The position numbers and the translations under genes are program-made. DNA of 63,250 nt from JBMTVT01 sp049451635 (lineage in GTDB: Bacteria > Bacteroidota > Bacteroidia > Flavobacteriales > Flavobacteriaceae), in contig JBMTVT010000002.1 of assembly GCA_049451635.1 (NCBI GenBank), forward strand, positions 1 through 63,250. Reading direction: 5' to 3'. This document shows positions 23,733 to 32,602 of this stretch, one piece after another; the first letter of the stretch is position 1, and each line of letters starts with the position of its first letter. The notes under the pieces were generated by a model. It did no database searches, was not told where the DNA came from, and worked only from the letters and a program-made list of their open reading frames with translations.

Positions 23733-24485
23733 ATGATAAAAACAGCGCTAATTACAGGAGCAACCAGCGGTATAGGTGAGGCAACAGCGTATGAATTTGC
23801 TAAACAAGGTATTCATTTAATTCTTTGTGGTAGACGATTAGAGCGCCTTATGACTATTCAAAAAGCTTTGGAAAGATTAACAGATGTACATATTTTAAAC
23901 TTTGATGTACGTGACAAAAAAGCCACATTTGAGGCTATAGAATCATTACCTGAAGCCTTTGAACAAATTGATATTTTAATAAACAACGCAGGTAATGCTC
24001 ATGGTTTAGACCCTATAAACAAAGGTAATATAGACGACTGGGACGCCATGATGGATATAAACGTTAAAGGTGTTTTATACGTTAGTAAAGCCATTATTCC
24101 GCAAATGACTGCTCGAAAATCGGGGCACATTATCAATATTGGTTCATCAGCTGGTAAAGAGGTTTATCCCAAAGGCAATGTTTATTGTGCCAGTAAACAT
24201 GCTGTTTTAGCTATTACTGAAGGTATGCGGATTGATTTGAATCCATACGGCATAAAAGTTGGTGCCGTTAGCCCTGGTTTGGTGGAAACTGAATTCTCAA
24301 AAGTGCGTTTTAAAGGAAGGAAAGAAGCCGACTCCGTGTACAAAGGCTTCAAAGCCCTTCAAGCCAAAGACATTGCAGAAATTATCTACTTTGTAATTTC
24401 TAGGCCAAATCATGTAAATATTGCAGATTTGTTAGTGTTTCCAACGGCGCAAGCGAATAGTTTAACCGTGAAAAAGGATATTTAA
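23733..24485 (+). CDS. SDR-family NAD(P)-dependent oxidoreductase
   Basis: A 250-residue classical short-chain dehydrogenase. The cofactor motif TGATSGIG is at 8-15, NNAG at 84-87, and the active-site Ser138/139, Tyr151 and Lys155 are in place (INIGSSAGKEVYPKGNVYCASK). The arginines in CGRRLERL suggest NADP(H). The overall pattern, including DLNPYGIKVGAVSPGLVETEFS and ADLLVFPTAQ at the end, resembles YdfG-type enzymes acting on 3-hydroxy acids such as L-allo-threonine or serine; the real substrate cannot be read from sequence. It is followed 32 bases later by an AlbA_2 protein. The 5' region upstream is AT-rich and otherwise empty. Confidence 0.92.
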   Translation: MIKTALITGATSGIGEATAYEFAKQGIHLILCGRRLERLMTIQKALERLTDVHILNFDVRDKKATFEAIESLPEAFEQIDILINNAGNAHGLDPINKGNIDDWDAMMDINVKGVLYVSKAIIPQMTARKSGHIINIGSSAGKEVYPKGNVYCASKHAVLAITEGMRIDLNPYGIKVGAVSPGLVETEFSKVRFKGRKEADSVYKGFKALQAKDIAEIIYFVISRPNHVNIADLLVFPTAQANSLTVKKDI

Positions 24486-24517
24486 AATGAGTTTCCTGCC
24501 TTCTCAGTAATAACGCT

Positions 24518-25651
24518 ATGATTAACAAACGCCTACTTATAAAACACCTTTTAGCTCACAATGATGAGAACAGTTTTTATGATAAGAAGCGAAAAATTGA
24601 TATTAGCCATAAAGAAGGAAAAGCAAAATTCTTAAAGCATATTTGTGCCCTATCCAACAGTAACCCTAAAAATAACTCATACATTGTTATTGGGGTTGAA
24701 GATACCGACAATAATATTACTGGGGTCGATTTTTTTGATGACAGTAAAATTCAAAACCTTATTAATGCGTATTTAACCAACCCGCCCATTGTTCAATACG
24801 AAAACATTCCCTTTCCACATTTACCAGATGATAAAGTTGTGGGGTTAGTGACTATTAGGGGAACAGGCAAAATTACGTCACTTAGAAAAAACATTTGGAA
24901 ATACTATGGTGGTTCCGTGTTTTTTAGAGATGGCAGTATGAGTATGCCCAAAGTTTTCGATATTGAAATAAAGGATGTCAATTCCAAAATTGTTGAAGCC
25001 ATTGAAAACAATGCTCAAAACAATATAGAACACACATTAAATGGTGTCTTCGATTTTATGAACCATCGAAAATATTATAACCCAAAATACAAAGTATTTA
25101 AGGAGTATTTTGTGGTTTGTTGGGCAGGACAAAAAAAAGTGGTTAAAGATGAAGTGTTTTTTTCTCGCGTAGATATTGAACTTATTAACGAGCAGGTTCG
25201 CTTATTTTTCTCGGCCCTAGACGAGGTATCTATCTCTTTCAATGATGACAGCTTTAAAATTATTGAATACGTTAGCTTGGGGTTACAAGATTCCCACAAA
25301 TATTACCAACTTGAAGAAACACTTATCAAGTTTGAAAACAATGCTAATTACACTATTGAAACCAAGCTTTTGTTTGAGCCTCCACAATTTGATAAAAAAG
25401 TGTTGTTCCATATTTACAATACTAACAATGCACTTTTAGAAAAATTAAAAAAAGGCTTAAGCCTTACCCCGAGGGAGGAAGCCGATTTAAGGAATTTACC
25501 GGCTACCTATTTAATTTGTTATCTAAATTTATTTCATGAGGCTTTTGATAAACTCAACCAGGCAAAGCCTTACTTGAAAGCACATAGTACTATGCTTTAT
25601 AATCTTCATAAAGAAGCGGTTCGCATACTAAGAAAGGTGAAATATAGTTAA
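24518..25651 (+). CDS. AlbA_2 (Schlafen-like) domain protein
   Basis: A 377-residue cytoplasmic protein. Residues about 14-130 form the AlbA_2 putative nucleic-acid-binding domain: EGKAKFLKHICALSNSNPKNN, SYIVIGVEDTDNNITGVDFF and YENIPFPHLPDDKVVGLVTI. The remaining 240 residues are helical, have no helicase or ATPase motifs, and are not known to me from outside Bacteroidota (FNDDSFKIIEYVSLGLQDSHKYYQ; LFHEAFDKLNQAKPYLKAH). From memory, similar proteins are common in Flavobacteriaceae as housekeeping-linked genes, so a defence role should not be assumed. It may share a transcript with the SDR. The frame is clean and the start at 24518 is the only ATG before the domain. Confidence 0.8.
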   Translation: MINKRLLIKHLLAHNDENSFYDKKRKIDISHKEGKAKFLKHICALSNSNPKNNSYIVIGVEDTDNNITGVDFFDDSKIQNLINAYLTNPPIVQYENIPFPHLPDDKVVGLVTIRGTGKITSLRKNIWKYYGGSVFFRDGSMSMPKVFDIEIKDVNSKIVEAIENNAQNNIEHTLNGVFDFMNHRKYYNPKYKVFKEYFVVCWAGQKKVVKDEVFFSRVDIELINEQVRLFFSALDEVSISFNDDSFKIIEYVSLGLQDSHKYYQLEETLIKFENNANYTIETKLLFEPPQFDKKVLFHIYNTNNALLEKLKKGLSLTPREEADLRNLPATYLICYLNLFHEAFDKLNQAKPYLKAHSTMLYNLHKEAVRILRKVKYS

Positions 25652-25742
25652 GCATTTAAGCTTAATATTAATTTAATTATAAAGGATTTGATTAAAAGCT
25701 AAAAGCTATTATTTTTGGACCGCTATTAATCTTTTTAATTAA

Positions 25743-25785
25743 CCTTGTTTCTCCCGAAAAATCAGTATTGAAGCAAGGCTTTTTA
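25743..25785 (+). terminator. Possible terminator after the AlbA_2 gene
   Basis: CCTTGTTTC (25743-25751) pairs with GAAGCAAGG (25770-25778) over nine base pairs with one G-T, with an 18-base loop, followed by CTTTTTAT. The long loop makes this tentative. It lies just before the end of the convergent DUF1501 gene. Confidence 0.4.
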
Positions 25786-25787
25786 TA

Positions 25788-26978
25788 TTATATAAAATCT
25801 AATTGAAAGAACGATTTATTGAGTACTTTTTTATCATTAACTTCTAACCACTTATTTAAAACAGTGGCATAAATGGTTCTAAAATCTAATTCAAATTTTA
25901 AATCACCATTATCATCCAAATCACTTAAACTAGCCAAATTATTATAGATCCCTGCCTTTTTAAGTTGGTCTCCAATTACAAATACATTGTTTGCAGTACC
26001 GTGGTCTGTTCCTACATTGGCATTTTGTTTTACACGCCTTCCAAATTCCGAAAAGGTTAAAATTAAAGTGTCTTTAAGAGTGTTTTGCTCTTTTAAGTCT
26101 TCAACAAAAGCTTCAATGCATTCAGCATACATTTTTAATAATCGTTTTTGGGTGTTTTGCTGATTTACGTGTGTATCAAATCCGCCTAAAGAGGCATAAA
26201 AAATTTTTGTTTTTAATCCTGAATTAATAAACTGTGCAGTGGTTTTTAATTGTTTCCCGAACTTATTATTTGGGTATTCTTTAGTTGAAGAAAACACTTT
26301 GCTAGTTTCAAAAATATATTTTGCTGATGATTGTGCAGCTATCATAGATTTGTACAAATAACCCAAATTATGTTCGCTTAAATGCACATCATTTACGTGA
26401 TTATTGATATTTTTAAAGTAAGGGTCTTTTGCTAAATTATAGAGCAGCTTAGGGTTTTGGGTAGCCATCCCATTCAACTTTTCGCCTTTCATAGCTAACG
26501 ATAAGGTATCATCAATTTCAATAGCAGCATAGGGGTTTTCAGCATAATTATCTAAATATCTGCCTACCCAACCTGTTTGTAAATATTTATCAGAATCTGT
26601 TGCGGTTTGCCAAATATCTATGGACCTAAAATGTGAACGCACTGGGTTTGGATACCCTACATTGTTAATAATGCTTAAATAACCCTTATCGTATAATCGT
26701 TTTAAGGGTGCTAAACTACTGTTTAAACCTAAATCGTCATTAAGCTTTATAACCTCATTTTTTGCTATGGCCAGTGTTGGACGTTCTTTGTAATAAATAT
26801 CATTCCTAAAAGGAATTACTGTATTTAATCCATCGTTCCCGCCAGATAATTGAATGATTACCAATCGTTTGAAACCTAAACTACTGCTTGTAACATCTTC
26901 AAAAGCTTTTACAAAACTTGGCACAAAAAATAAACTACTTGCTAATGATGATTGCTTTATAAATTTTCTTCTGTCCAT
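25788..26978 (-). CDS. DUF1501 protein with Tat signal
   Basis: A 396-residue protein from the ATG at 26976-26978. It begins MDRRKFIKQSSLASSLFFVPSFVKA, a twin-arginine (Tat) signal (RRKFIK followed by a mild hydrophobic stretch), which decides the start over the upstream ATG at 27023. The mature protein has the DUF1501 hallmarks: LVIIQLSGGNDGLNTVIPF at the start, then YASLGGFDTHVNQQNTQKRL, LILTFSEFGRRVKQN and GTDHGTANNVFVIGD, which follow the metal-site pattern of alkaline-phosphatase-like enzymes. It is exported folded. It follows the DUF1800 gene with a two-base gap; the two families are nearly always paired. The substrate is unknown. Confidence 0.92.
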   Translation of the reverse strand: MDRRKFIKQSSLASSLFFVPSFVKAFEDVTSSSLGFKRLVIIQLSGGNDGLNTVIPFRNDIYYKERPTLAIAKNEVIKLNDDLGLNSSLAPLKRLYDKGYLSIINNVGYPNPVRSHFRSIDIWQTATDSDKYLQTGWVGRYLDNYAENPYAAIEIDDTLSLAMKGEKLNGMATQNPKLLYNLAKDPYFKNINNHVNDVHLSEHNLGYLYKSMIAAQSSAKYIFETSKVFSSTKEYPNNKFGKQLKTTAQFINSGLKTKIFYASLGGFDTHVNQQNTQKRLLKMYAECIEAFVEDLKEQNTLKDTLILTFSEFGRRVKQNANVGTDHGTANNVFVIGDQLKKAGIYNNLASLSDLDDNGDLKFELDFRTIYATVLNKWLEVNDKKVLNKSFFQLDFI

Positions 26979-26980
26979 AA

Positions 26981-28357
26981 CTAACACATTTGGTATTCTG
27001 GTAACGACATTAATTGAATACAATATTCACGCTTTGAAACTCTACTCAAGGTATTTAAATAATCTCCTGTATTATTGTTAATATCACAAGCCAAAATATG
27101 GCTATGTAAATCTTTTAGTGCTACTTTATTGAATCTGCTTTCAAAGGCATTCCAATCGGGTTGCGTTTTAAAAAACTTCCCATATTCTTTTTTAAAAGCT
27201 GATTTTTTTATTTCCATATTCTCATTTTCGCTTTGTTTAACTTTAGATATATAGGCATCATTAAGTAAAATTGATGGTAGTTTAAGGCGCAGTATAATGG
27301 TATTGCTATCTATCCAGTTTCTGCCACCTTTCCATCCAGCAACATTTGGTGGATTGAACAAAATTTGACCGAGCTGTTTTTGAAGAAATAAAAGCTGTTT
27401 TTTATTTTGAAACTCCACAGGAACAAGCGTTTTAATGCCCACTAAAAACTCAACAGGCGATTTTATTTTTACGCCTATGTTTTCTTCGGCATAAAACCAA
27501 TTTGATAGCAACATAAAGCGCATTAATTTTTCAATATTATAACCGTCATAAAACACCTTAACCATTTTGTCAATATGGCTTGGGTTTAATTGATTATTTA
27601 CAAAATACCGATATACTTTTTCGCATATAAATTTGGCACATTGCTTTTGTTCTAAAATAACATCAATAATATCATCTCCTGTAAAATTACCAGTTTTACC
27701 AAAAAAGGTTTTTGTATCATTATCATGTTGAAATGGGCGCAATACAAATTCCCCACACATAGTATGGCTATATCCTGTAAAAGCTCTAGCGCTCTCTTTA
27801 ATATCATCTTCGGTATAATGACCTTCCCCTAAGGTGAATAATTCCATGAGTTCACGCGCAAAATTCTCGTTGGGCTTTTGCTTACGATTTTGTTTGGTAT
27901 TTAAGTATTTTGTCATGGCAGCTTCTTTTGAAACAGCTTTAACAAAATCGCTAAAAGACCCAAGTGCATGCTTTCTTAATGTATTGTGAAATTGTTTGGT
28001 ATATACAATATTATTGTCTTCGCAAACAAAAACATTGGACCAAAATAGAGTCATTTTTTCGCGAAGCAATTCCTTCGGATTTGTTAATCGATCAATCCAA
28101 GCAATGTTTAAATCTATGGTTTTTTTTCTGCTTAAATCTTGAATTTTTTTTCTGTCAACAGCTGTCATGTCAGCTAATCCATTTAAAATAGCATCAATTT
28201 GAGGCGTCTGTATTTGTAGAGGTGTTGCTTTTGCCGAATCCTTGAAAAGCTGATTAACAATATCCTTTTTACTCTTTTTTGAAAGTGCTTCCAAATGGTT
28301 TGGTAAAATTCCAAAGCCCACACGCCAATACAAATGCTGAATATGCTTACTTTTCAT
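26981..28357 (-). CDS. DUF1800 protein (no signal peptide)
   Basis: A 458-residue protein from the ATG at 28355-28357. It starts MKSKHIQHLYWRVGFGILPN, the usual DUF1800 N-terminus (HLxxRxGFGxxP), with no signal peptide; the longer start at 28414 adds no signal either. Conserved stretches are MTLFWSNVFVCEDN, NENFARELMELFTLGEGHYTEDDI, SARAFTGYS and FNPPNVAGWKGGRNWIDSNT. Function is unknown; from memory the family accompanies DUF1501 in many phyla. Since DUF1501 carries a Tat signal and this partner does not, co-export as a complex is possible (inference). Both genes are on one message. Confidence 0.92.
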   Translation of the reverse strand: MKSKHIQHLYWRVGFGILPNHLEALSKKSKKDIVNQLFKDSAKATPLQIQTPQIDAILNGLADMTAVDRKKIQDLSRKKTIDLNIAWIDRLTNPKELLREKMTLFWSNVFVCEDNNIVYTKQFHNTLRKHALGSFSDFVKAVSKEAAMTKYLNTKQNRKQKPNENFARELMELFTLGEGHYTEDDIKESARAFTGYSHTMCGEFVLRPFQHDNDTKTFFGKTGNFTGDDIIDVILEQKQCAKFICEKVYRYFVNNQLNPSHIDKMVKVFYDGYNIEKLMRFMLLSNWFYAEENIGVKIKSPVEFLVGIKTLVPVEFQNKKQLLFLQKQLGQILFNPPNVAGWKGGRNWIDSNTIILRLKLPSILLNDAYISKVKQSENENMEIKKSAFKKEYGKFFKTQPDWNAFESRFNKVALKDLHSHILACDINNNTGDYLNTLSRVSKREYCIQLMSLPEYQMC

Positions 28358-28513
28358 ATGGGAAAAATTATTAGTTTTATTTGAAAAAAACCATTCGAGG
28401 GAATTTATAAACAATTAGACATCAATAAAATAAAAAGGTTTAATTACTATAATGAAGATACAAAAAAACATTTCAAGTTGAAATGGTTCTTAAATTATAT
28501 GCAATAACTCTTT

Positions 28514-30067
28514 TTACAAATCAAACTTTATCCCTTGCGCTAAAGGTAGTTCCGTTGTGTAATTGATGGTATTGGTTTGACGGCGCATATATACTTTCCA
28601 AGCATCAGAACCTGATTCACGACCTCCTCCTGTTTCTTTTTCACCTCCAAAAGCACCACCAATTTCGGCACCTGAAGTTCCAATATTAACATTGGCAATA
28701 CCGCAATCGGACCCTGCAACAGATAAGAAACGCTCTGCTTCTCTCAAATTATTGGTCATAATCGCCGATGACAATCCCTGAGCCACATTATTTTGAATAT
28801 CGATAGCATTTTCCACTTCTCCTGAGTATTTCAGTAAATATAATACAGGCGCAAAAGTTTCATGTTGCACAATTTTAAATTCTGGTTTTGCCTCGGCTAT
28901 TGCTGGTTTTACATAACACCCACTTTCGTAACCTTCACCTTCTAAAACACCACCTTCAATAATTATTTTACCGCCTTCTTCAACTACTTTTTCCAAAGCA
29001 TTTTGGTACATCCTTACAGCATCTTTATCAATTAATGGTCCGACATGATTGTTTTCATCCAACGGGTTTCCTATTCGTAATTGTTTGTAGGCATCAACTA
29101 CAGCACTCTTAACCTTATCGTAAATACTTTCATGAATTATTAAACGACGTGTAGAGGTACACCGCTGTCCTGCGGTACCAACTGCTCCAAAAACGGCTCC
29201 AATAACCGTCATTTTAATATCGGCATCAGGCGTCACTATTATGGCATTATTCCCCCCCAATTCCAATAAACTTTTACCCAAACGGGCTGCCACTTCTTGT
29301 GCTACAATTTTTCCCATTCTGGTAGAACCTGTTGCAGAAATTAAAGGGATTCGAGTGTCTTTTGTCATAAATTCACCAACTTTATAATCGCCATTAATTA
29401 AACAAGAAATGCCTTCAGGTAAATTATTTTTTGCAAAAACTTCGGCAGCGATATTTTGGCAGGCTATACCACAAAGCGGTGCTTTTTCACTGGGTTTCCA
29501 TACACAAACATCACCGCAAACCCACGCTAAAGCCGTATTCCAACTCCAAACGGCTACCGGGAAATTAAACGCAGAAATAATTCCAACAACTCCAAGTGGA
29601 TGATATTGCTCATACATCCTGTGTCCGGGGCGCTCACTATGCATGGTTAAACCGTGCAATTGCCTAGATAAACCAACAGCGAAATCGCAGATATCAATCA
29701 TCTCTTGTACTTCTCCCAAACCTTCTTGGTAGGATTTTCCCATTTCGTAGGAAACCAATTTACCTAAAGCCTCTTTCTTTTCTCTCAGTTTGTCACCAAA
29801 TTGTCTTACAATCTCACCGCGTTGAGGAGCTGGCATTAATCGCCATGTTTTAAAAGCAGAAGTGGCTGCTTTCATAAGGCTTTCGTAATCTTCTTTTGTT
29901 GTTGATTTTACTTTTGCTATAAGTTGTCCATCAACAGGAGAATAGGATTCAATAATTTCTCCATTTGAAAAATTTCGCCTTCCTGTTGAAGTACCTTTAT
30001 TTATATCTTTAACACCTAAAACTTTTAGTACATTTTCTATTCCAAAATCATTTGCTACAGCTTCCAT
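28514..30067 (-). CDS. ALDH7-family aldehyde dehydrogenase (L-piperidine-6-carboxylate type)
   Basis: A 517-residue NAD-dependent aldehyde dehydrogenase. The N-terminus FGIENVLKVLGVKDINKGTS, the GxSxGRRNFSNGEIIESYSPV stretch, YEQYHPLGVVGIISAFNFPV, the general-base segment LELGGNNAIIV and the nucleophile region GQRCTSTRRLIIHE are those of ALDH7, the family of antiquitin and bacterial AmaB. ALDH7 enzymes oxidise L-2-aminoadipate 6-semialdehyde/piperideine-6-carboxylate in lysine breakdown, which is the likely role. The cofactor loop GSTRMGKIVAQEVAARLGKSL is intact. No lysine-pathway gene is next to it here, so the assignment rests on family membership. It is a single-gene unit. Confidence 0.92.
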   Translation of the reverse strand: MEAVANDFGIENVLKVLGVKDINKGTSTGRRNFSNGEIIESYSPVDGQLIAKVKSTTKEDYESLMKAATSAFKTWRLMPAPQRGEIVRQFGDKLREKKEALGKLVSYEMGKSYQEGLGEVQEMIDICDFAVGLSRQLHGLTMHSERPGHRMYEQYHPLGVVGIISAFNFPVAVWSWNTALAWVCGDVCVWKPSEKAPLCGIACQNIAAEVFAKNNLPEGISCLINGDYKVGEFMTKDTRIPLISATGSTRMGKIVAQEVAARLGKSLLELGGNNAIIVTPDADIKMTVIGAVFGAVGTAGQRCTSTRRLIIHESIYDKVKSAVVDAYKQLRIGNPLDENNHVGPLIDKDAVRMYQNALEKVVEEGGKIIIEGGVLEGEGYESGCYVKPAIAEAKPEFKIVQHETFAPVLYLLKYSGEVENAIDIQNNVAQGLSSAIMTNNLREAERFLSVAGSDCGIANVNIGTSGAEIGGAFGGEKETGGGRESGSDAWKVYMRRQTNTINYTTELPLAQGIKFDL

Positions 30068-30186
30068 ATTATATATTTATTATTTATATTGAATTTATTT
30101 ACGAATATAATAATTAAAAGTCGATTTTATTGAATTTTATTAATAATAAAACTATTAACTTTAATACGCTACAAAATTTATACCCT

Positions 30187-30537
30187 TATGAGAAATCTAG
30201 CTTTAATATTTGTGTTGTTTTTACAGTAATATCATTTAAGAATAAGACAAAAACTGAACCTGAAACCATAAACCCCGAGTCTAAAAAAGTTGCATTTTGT
30301 AAAGTAATTCATAGCGGCGCAGGTTATATTAATCCTGAAACTACTTTAGCTGAAAAAGAAGCTGAATACAAAGAAACGTTAGAAGAGGCTATCAAAGTGG
30401 GTTACAACATTTTAAAAAATGGAGGAAGCAGTGTTGATGCGGTTCAAAAAACCATTAATGTATTAGAAACAGATACAAGTAAAGCAATATACAAATACAA
30501 TAGGACCAAAACTGAAAAACTTAGTGTTATTGGTTAA
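30187..30537 (+). pseudogene. Decayed asparaginase/isoaspartyl peptidase gene (5' remnant)
   Basis: The region encodes the start of an N-terminal-nucleophile asparaginase (IaaA/EcAIII type): KVIHSGAGYINPETTL, then EAIKVGYNILKNGGSSVDAV and QKTINVLE, where the family has (V)IHGGAGTI...LKNGGSSLDAVxKTINxLEDSPLFNAGKG. The natural start is probably the ATG at 30187 (MRNLALIFVLFLQ, a signal peptide), but that frame stops and a shift is needed to reach FKNKTKTEPE. After NVLE the sequence leaves the family (TDTSKAIYKYNRTKTEKL) and stops, so the catalytic Thr and about three quarters of the enzyme are missing. The HGGAG motif also reads HSGAG. The open frame that spans 30130-30537 is therefore not a functional gene. 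Confidence 0.75.
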
Positions 30538-31402
30538 TTATGACATTAATCATACTATGATCAGATTTCCATGTGTTTATTTTTTGGGTTTTTAGGATTT
30601 TCAAATCTTTAGAAAACCAAATATGATCAATAGAAAGTAATGGAATGCCCCAAGCCCAAGTTTCTCTGAACCCATTGCCTTTTTTGTTAAATGCATGATT
30701 GAATTGTTGTTTTAAGGGATTTAAAAACTTTGATTCATAAGGCACATTAAAGTCTCCAACAATAATGGTGTTCTCTTGCTTTTCAATTAATTTATTTACA
30801 TACCCTAGTTCCCAAGCTCTAGGAACATCGGTACTTCCCGAAACATCTACCACATAAAAATTAATACCTCCTGTTTTGAAATTAACTACCGTTGAATTGT
30901 ATTTTGATGTTTCTTCTGATATAATTTCTAAAGGTGTTTTAGAAAAAATCATTATTCCCCTTACCGATTTATAGAAATAATAATCTGGGTATTTTGCTTG
31001 AAGCACCTCTAGATTATTTTTTTTTGATTCTACCAATACCAGTACATCAGGAATGCCCTTATTTATGGCGATAGCCTCATTAAGTCCGTTATCACGAGAT
31101 GCATTCCAGAATACAACTTCTAAATCGGTTTCTTCAATGGTATCTGGAATATGAATTTTAAAACTTCTTCCAAGCCATATTAATAATAATATCAAGGCTA
31201 TTTTCAAATTATAAAGTCTCCATCTTTTAGTAAGAACAACAGATAATGCCAAAATGATTAGAATAATTACTGGCAAGGGAAAGACATAAAAATATAATGA
31301 AGACCAAAAAGTTTGCTCCTTTATAACAAAGTGAAGCACCATTAAAACTAAAATAATTACAACATCTATAAGTTGAAAAATAAATTTTAAAACCTTCAGC
31401 AT
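30527..31402 (-). CDS. Endonuclease/exonuclease/phosphatase-family membrane protein
   Basis: A 291-residue protein from the ATG at 31400-31402. Three membrane segments occupy about the first 80 residues (LKFIFQLIDVVIILVLMVLH; LYFYVFPLPVIILIILALSV; IALILLLIWLG), followed by an EEP (DNase I-like) domain facing the periplasm. Its motifs are VVFWNASRDNGL, VLVLVESK, the metal site IVGDFNVP and the C-terminal catalytic SDHSMINVII. From memory this layout matches endonuclease/exonuclease/phosphatase proteins with an N-terminal membrane anchor, common in Bacteroidota; the substrate is unknown. Its ATG overlaps the stop of the upstream YciI lipoprotein gene by one base (TAATG). Confidence 0.85.
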   Translation of the reverse strand: MLKVLKFIFQLIDVVIILVLMVLHFVIKEQTFWSSLYFYVFPLPVIILIILALSVVLTKRWRLYNLKIALILLLIWLGRSFKIHIPDTIEETDLEVVFWNASRDNGLNEAIAINKGIPDVLVLVESKKNNLEVLQAKYPDYYFYKSVRGIMIFSKTPLEIISEETSKYNSTVVNFKTGGINFYVVDVSGSTDVPRAWELGYVNKLIEKQENTIIVGDFNVPYESKFLNPLKQQFNHAFNKKGNGFRETWAWGIPLLSIDHIWFSKDLKILKTQKINTWKSDHSMINVIINQ

Positions 31403-31947
31403 TATCTTAAAGGAAAGCCTTTTGCAGCCCACCACGGGTGCACTTCAATTTCTAAGCGCCCTGCTTTTACCATGGGGTCTGCATTGGCTAAACTATCGGC
31501 CATTTTAAGCGTGGGTACATTATAGATAGTAATGCCTCTAATATTGCTATCGTCTCCAAAAGGTCCTGAAATATCGGCATACCCAAGTTCGTACATTTTA
31601 CCTAAATGTGCTAAATGCGCTTCTTGTAATTCGGCAGACTCTTCTTCATTTTGACCTCGTATTGGGCCTGTTTTTAAAAACGCCATAAAGTATTGCTGCA
31701 TTAAAATAGTGTCTTGAGTTTTTTCATCAACATAATCAAAAGTTTTAAACCCTTGGGCTGTTAATGCCTCTTTTAATTGTTTTGTTGATTTTTGGATATC
31801 CACTTCTACAACATCAAGTATTGAATCTGTTTTTTCTTCAACTATTTCTAAGGTATCTTCTTCAATATCTGATACTGATGTTTTTGTTTCTTCCTTACAA
31901 GAAAAAAGAAGTATTGAAAACATCATAAGTAAAATAAAATTTTTCAT
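31402..31947 (-). CDS. YciI-like lipoprotein
   Basis: A 181-residue lipoprotein: signal peptide MKNFILLMMFSILLFSC with lipobox cysteine at residue 17, then an acidic linker of about 50 residues (EEDTLEIVEEKTD), then a YciI/YCII-like domain. Within the latter are MQQYFMAFLKTGPIRGQNEEES, AHLAHLGKMYELGYADISGPFGDD and a C-terminal LEIEVHPWWAAKGFPLR. YciI folds are small ferredoxin-like dimers; they lack a settled function. A periplasmic, lipid-anchored version is unusual for the family but recurs in Flavobacteriaceae from memory. It is translated together with the EEP gene. Confidence 0.85.
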   Translation of the reverse strand: MKNFILLMMFSILLFSCKEETKTSVSDIEEDTLEIVEEKTDSILDVVEVDIQKSTKQLKEALTAQGFKTFDYVDEKTQDTILMQQYFMAFLKTGPIRGQNEEESAELQEAHLAHLGKMYELGYADISGPFGDDSNIRGITIYNVPTLKMADSLANADPMVKAGRLEIEVHPWWAAKGFPLR

Positions 31948-32060
31948 CTGTTTAAATTTTATTGTTATTCATTGGTCAGATGTCATTCGCCATTAAACAT
32001 CTTGGTTGGTATTACCATTTGTTATGGCTCATTTCATAAGTATTATTATTTGGTTAATTA

Positions 32061-32528
32061 TTACCAACTTTTATAAGGTTGTTTACTTAATTGCGAATTG
32101 TAATATTTAATGTCGCCAGTTACTTCTTTACCTAACCAATCAGGAGTTTCAAAAATTTCGTCTTCAGATTTTAATTCTACCTCTGCAATTGTCAGTCCTT
32201 CATTTTCACCCAAAAAGGTATCTACCTCAAAAGTATGGTTTCTTACTTCAATTTCATAACGTATTTTGTCAATAATTGTTGGTTCACAAAGTTTTAAAAG
32301 GGATTGGGCTTCATCTTTAGTGATTTCTTTTTCCCATTCAAAACGAGATAGTCCATTACTTGTTGAAATTCCTTTTACAGTAATAAAACCTTTATCATTT
32401 TTTAACCTAACACGTACTGTTCGCTCTTTATGTGTGTTTAAAAATCCTTGAGTGATTCTCGTTTTTTTAAAAGCTTTATTTTTAAAAGCATCCGATTTCA
32501 CCAAAAATTTACGTTCTATTTCTATCAT
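32061..32528 (-). CDS. CYTH-domain protein
   Basis: A 155-residue protein from the ATG at 32526-32528 that starts MIEIERKFLV, the ExExK motif of the CYTH fold (triphosphate tunnel metalloenzymes). Basic and acidic residues alternate along the beta tunnel (RITQGFLNTHKERTVRVRLK, FITVKGIS, RFEWEKEI, EIEVRNHTFEVDTFLGENEGL, TIAEVELKSEDE). Members hydrolyse inorganic triphosphate or make cAMP; bacterial single-domain proteins like this are mostly triphosphatases. The upstream ATG at 32540 would put four residues before the motif and is less likely. It is divergent from dinB. Confidence 0.9.
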   Translation of the reverse strand: MIEIERKFLVKSDAFKNKAFKKTRITQGFLNTHKERTVRVRLKNDKGFITVKGISTSNGLSRFEWEKEITKDEAQSLLKLCEPTIIDKIRYEIEVRNHTFEVDTFLGENEGLTIAEVELKSEDEIFETPDWLGKEVTGDIKYYNSQLSKQPYKSW

Positions 32529-32602
32529 TAAATATCTCATTTAAATTTTATACCCATTAAAAATTTAATAATTAAAAGGCATTTAATGCATAAATTTACA
32601 GT

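Noticed and set aside
24518..25651. A defence function for the AlbA_2 protein
   Set aside because: AlbA_2 domains occur in some defence proteins, but this one has no helicase, nuclease or other effector, and no defence genes are near it.
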